Positions 58,546 to 59,357 of a stretch of DNA of 59,357 nt are shown in pieces. A program made the position numbers and the translations under genes. Source of the stretch: an uncultured Lachnospiraceae bacterium (lineage in GTDB: Bacteria; Bacillota; Clostridia; Lachnospirales; Lachnospiraceae); NCBI GenBank assembly GCA_900549995.1, contig URQQ01000026.1, positions 1 to 59,357 on the forward strand, in the 5' to 3' direction. Each line of letters opens with the position of its first letter. Position 1 is the stretch's first letter. Below the pieces are notes generated by a model that saw only the letters and a list, made by a program, of their open reading frames with translations, did not search any database and was not told where the DNA came from.

Positions 58546-59357
58546 ATGAAAGTAATTGGAATTATTATTTTAATCATTGTTATTATTGCCGTTTTCATCT
58601 TTTGCATATATTGGTATCGCAACATACACTGGTATGACAAGTATGAAAAAACGCTGCAAAAAAGTAATGCCAAAGAGAAACAGGCTAAACTTCCAAATGG
58701 CAATACCATCAATTATGGAGAAATAGAAAATGACAAACCGGCATTACTTTTGATTCATGGTCAGATGGGGATTTGGGAAGATTATGCGTTAGTGATGTCT
58801 GAACTAAGCGAGAACTGGCATGTGTATGCAGTTGATGTATATGGGCATGGGGAGTCCACTCATGACGAGAGCCTGTATTATCTTGATGTAAATGGCGACG
58901 ATTTCATTTGGTTCATTGGAAATGTTATTGGCGAAAAGACAGTCGTTGCCGGACATTCAAACGGTGCAATAACGGCTGCATACATTGCTGCTTATGGTGG
59001 TGAAAATATAGCCGGAGCAGTTTTGGAAGATCCGCCGATTTTCTCTACAGAAGGAGAGGGGTGGGAAAATAGTTTTGCCTATTTGGATACCTATAAGCCG
59101 CTGCATGATTGGAATCAATCCGACAAATCGGAGTGCTGGGAGGCATATTATTTGAGACACTGCTATTGGGGAAAACTGTATATGGAAACTTCAATGCCTA
59201 ACATTGCGGATTATGCACAGAAATATCATGACAAACATCCAAATGAGACGGTAAAAATAGGTTTTCTTCCATCATCTATTTGGGCGGTGTTTGAATATGT
59301 ACAATACTATGATTTTACTTATGGCGAAAAATTTTATGACTTGAGCTGGAATCATGG
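58546..59357 (+). CDS. Membrane-anchored alpha/beta hydrolase (partial)
   Basis: At least 270 residues, running off the window without a stop. An N-terminal membrane helix (KVIGIIILIIVIIAVFIFCI) is followed by an alpha/beta hydrolase core: PALLLIHGQMGIWEDY (oxyanion HG), YAVDVYGHGES, nucleophile elbow VVAGHSNGAI with Ser at about residue 145, and GAVLEDPP. The acid and histidine are expected beyond the edge. GGAGAAGGAG lies upstream of the ATG. AT-rich codon use is unlike the trp or sugar operons, suggesting acquisition. Substrate unknown. Confidence 0.85.
   Translation, partial: MKVIGIIILIIVIIAVFIFCIYWYRNIHWYDKYEKTLQKSNAKEKQAKLPNGNTINYGEIENDKPALLLIHGQMGIWEDYALVMSELSENWHVYAVDVYGHGESTHDESLYYLDVNGDDFIWFIGNVIGEKTVVAGHSNGAITAAYIAAYGGENIAGAVLEDPPIFSTEGEGWENSFAYLDTYKPLHDWNQSDKSECWEAYYLRHCYWGKLYMETSMPNIADYAQKYHDKHPNETVKIGFLPSSIWAVFEYVQYYDFTYGEKFYDLSWNH

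Overview
The window looks like a chromosomal segment of a gut Firmicute of the Lachnospiraceae type (Dorea / Mediterraneibacter / Clostridium scindens-like). This is inferred from gene content: a Firmicute rpsI, a T-box-controlled trp operon, an acetogen-style corrinoid methyltransferase operon under a cobalamin riboswitch, HydF of [FeFe]-hydrogenase maturation, phasin-like/UbiB and YhgE/Pip pairs, sigma-A promoters and strong AGGAGG ribosome binding sites. No rRNA, tRNA or CRISPR array was seen.

Layout. (1) 1-2100: rpsI, then a decayed element inserted at its 3' end. The last bases of rpsI and its terminator recur at 1611-1668, and the interval holds a type I toxin-antitoxin module and a broken ORF. 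(2) 2284-8490: an unusual AraC-type regulator fused to a RelA/SpoT-like HD domain; a cobalamin riboswitch with terminator; an array of small hairpins; then two URO-D-type methyltransferases, a corrinoid protein, the corrinoid activator RACo and a small acidic protein. (3) 8655-14316: a PAS-GGDEF-EAL protein and a divergent YhgE/Pip - TetR pair. (4) 14408-17116: a TetM/EF-G-like GTPase fused to a YacP/Rae1-like NYN ribonuclease domain, with its ribosome binding site inside a very strong inverted repeat. (5) 17280-25529: Xaa-Pro aminopeptidase plus peptide transporter, a WYL regulator, a GyrI-like protein, a Gre factor, a DUF2271-like lipoprotein, and a UbiB-like kinase with a phasin-like partner. 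(6) 25723-32552: promoter, T-box leader and trpEGDCFBA. (7) 32662-35339: metallophosphoesterase, a possible 27-residue peptide, HydF and a GNAT acetyltransferase.

(8) 35421-41751: a LacI-regulated locus of two double-NTF2/SnoaL proteins, an MFS and an SSS transporter and the LacI regulator. A perfect 14-bp palindrome occurs twice and marks the likely operator. (9) 41856-43551: a split chromate transporter and a two-TM potassium channel. (10) 43643-55612: a sugar locus with a cupin/type I phosphomannose isomerase-like enzyme, class II ketose-bisphosphate aldolase, RpiR regulator, ADP-dependent sugar kinase family protein, FGGY kinase, ribose-type ABC importer and single-chain dihydroxyacetone kinase. 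It appears to import a sugar, isomerise and phosphorylate it, cleave it with the aldolase and capture the dihydroxyacetone-type product; the substrate is not known. (11) 55665-59357: a TetR-MFS pair, then AT-rich sequence with a broken metallo-beta-lactamase-fold gene and an alpha/beta hydrolase that runs off the window.

The strongest candidates for new biology are the GTPase-NYN fusion, the AraC-HD fusion, the NTF2/LacI catabolic locus and the ADP-kinase sugar locus.
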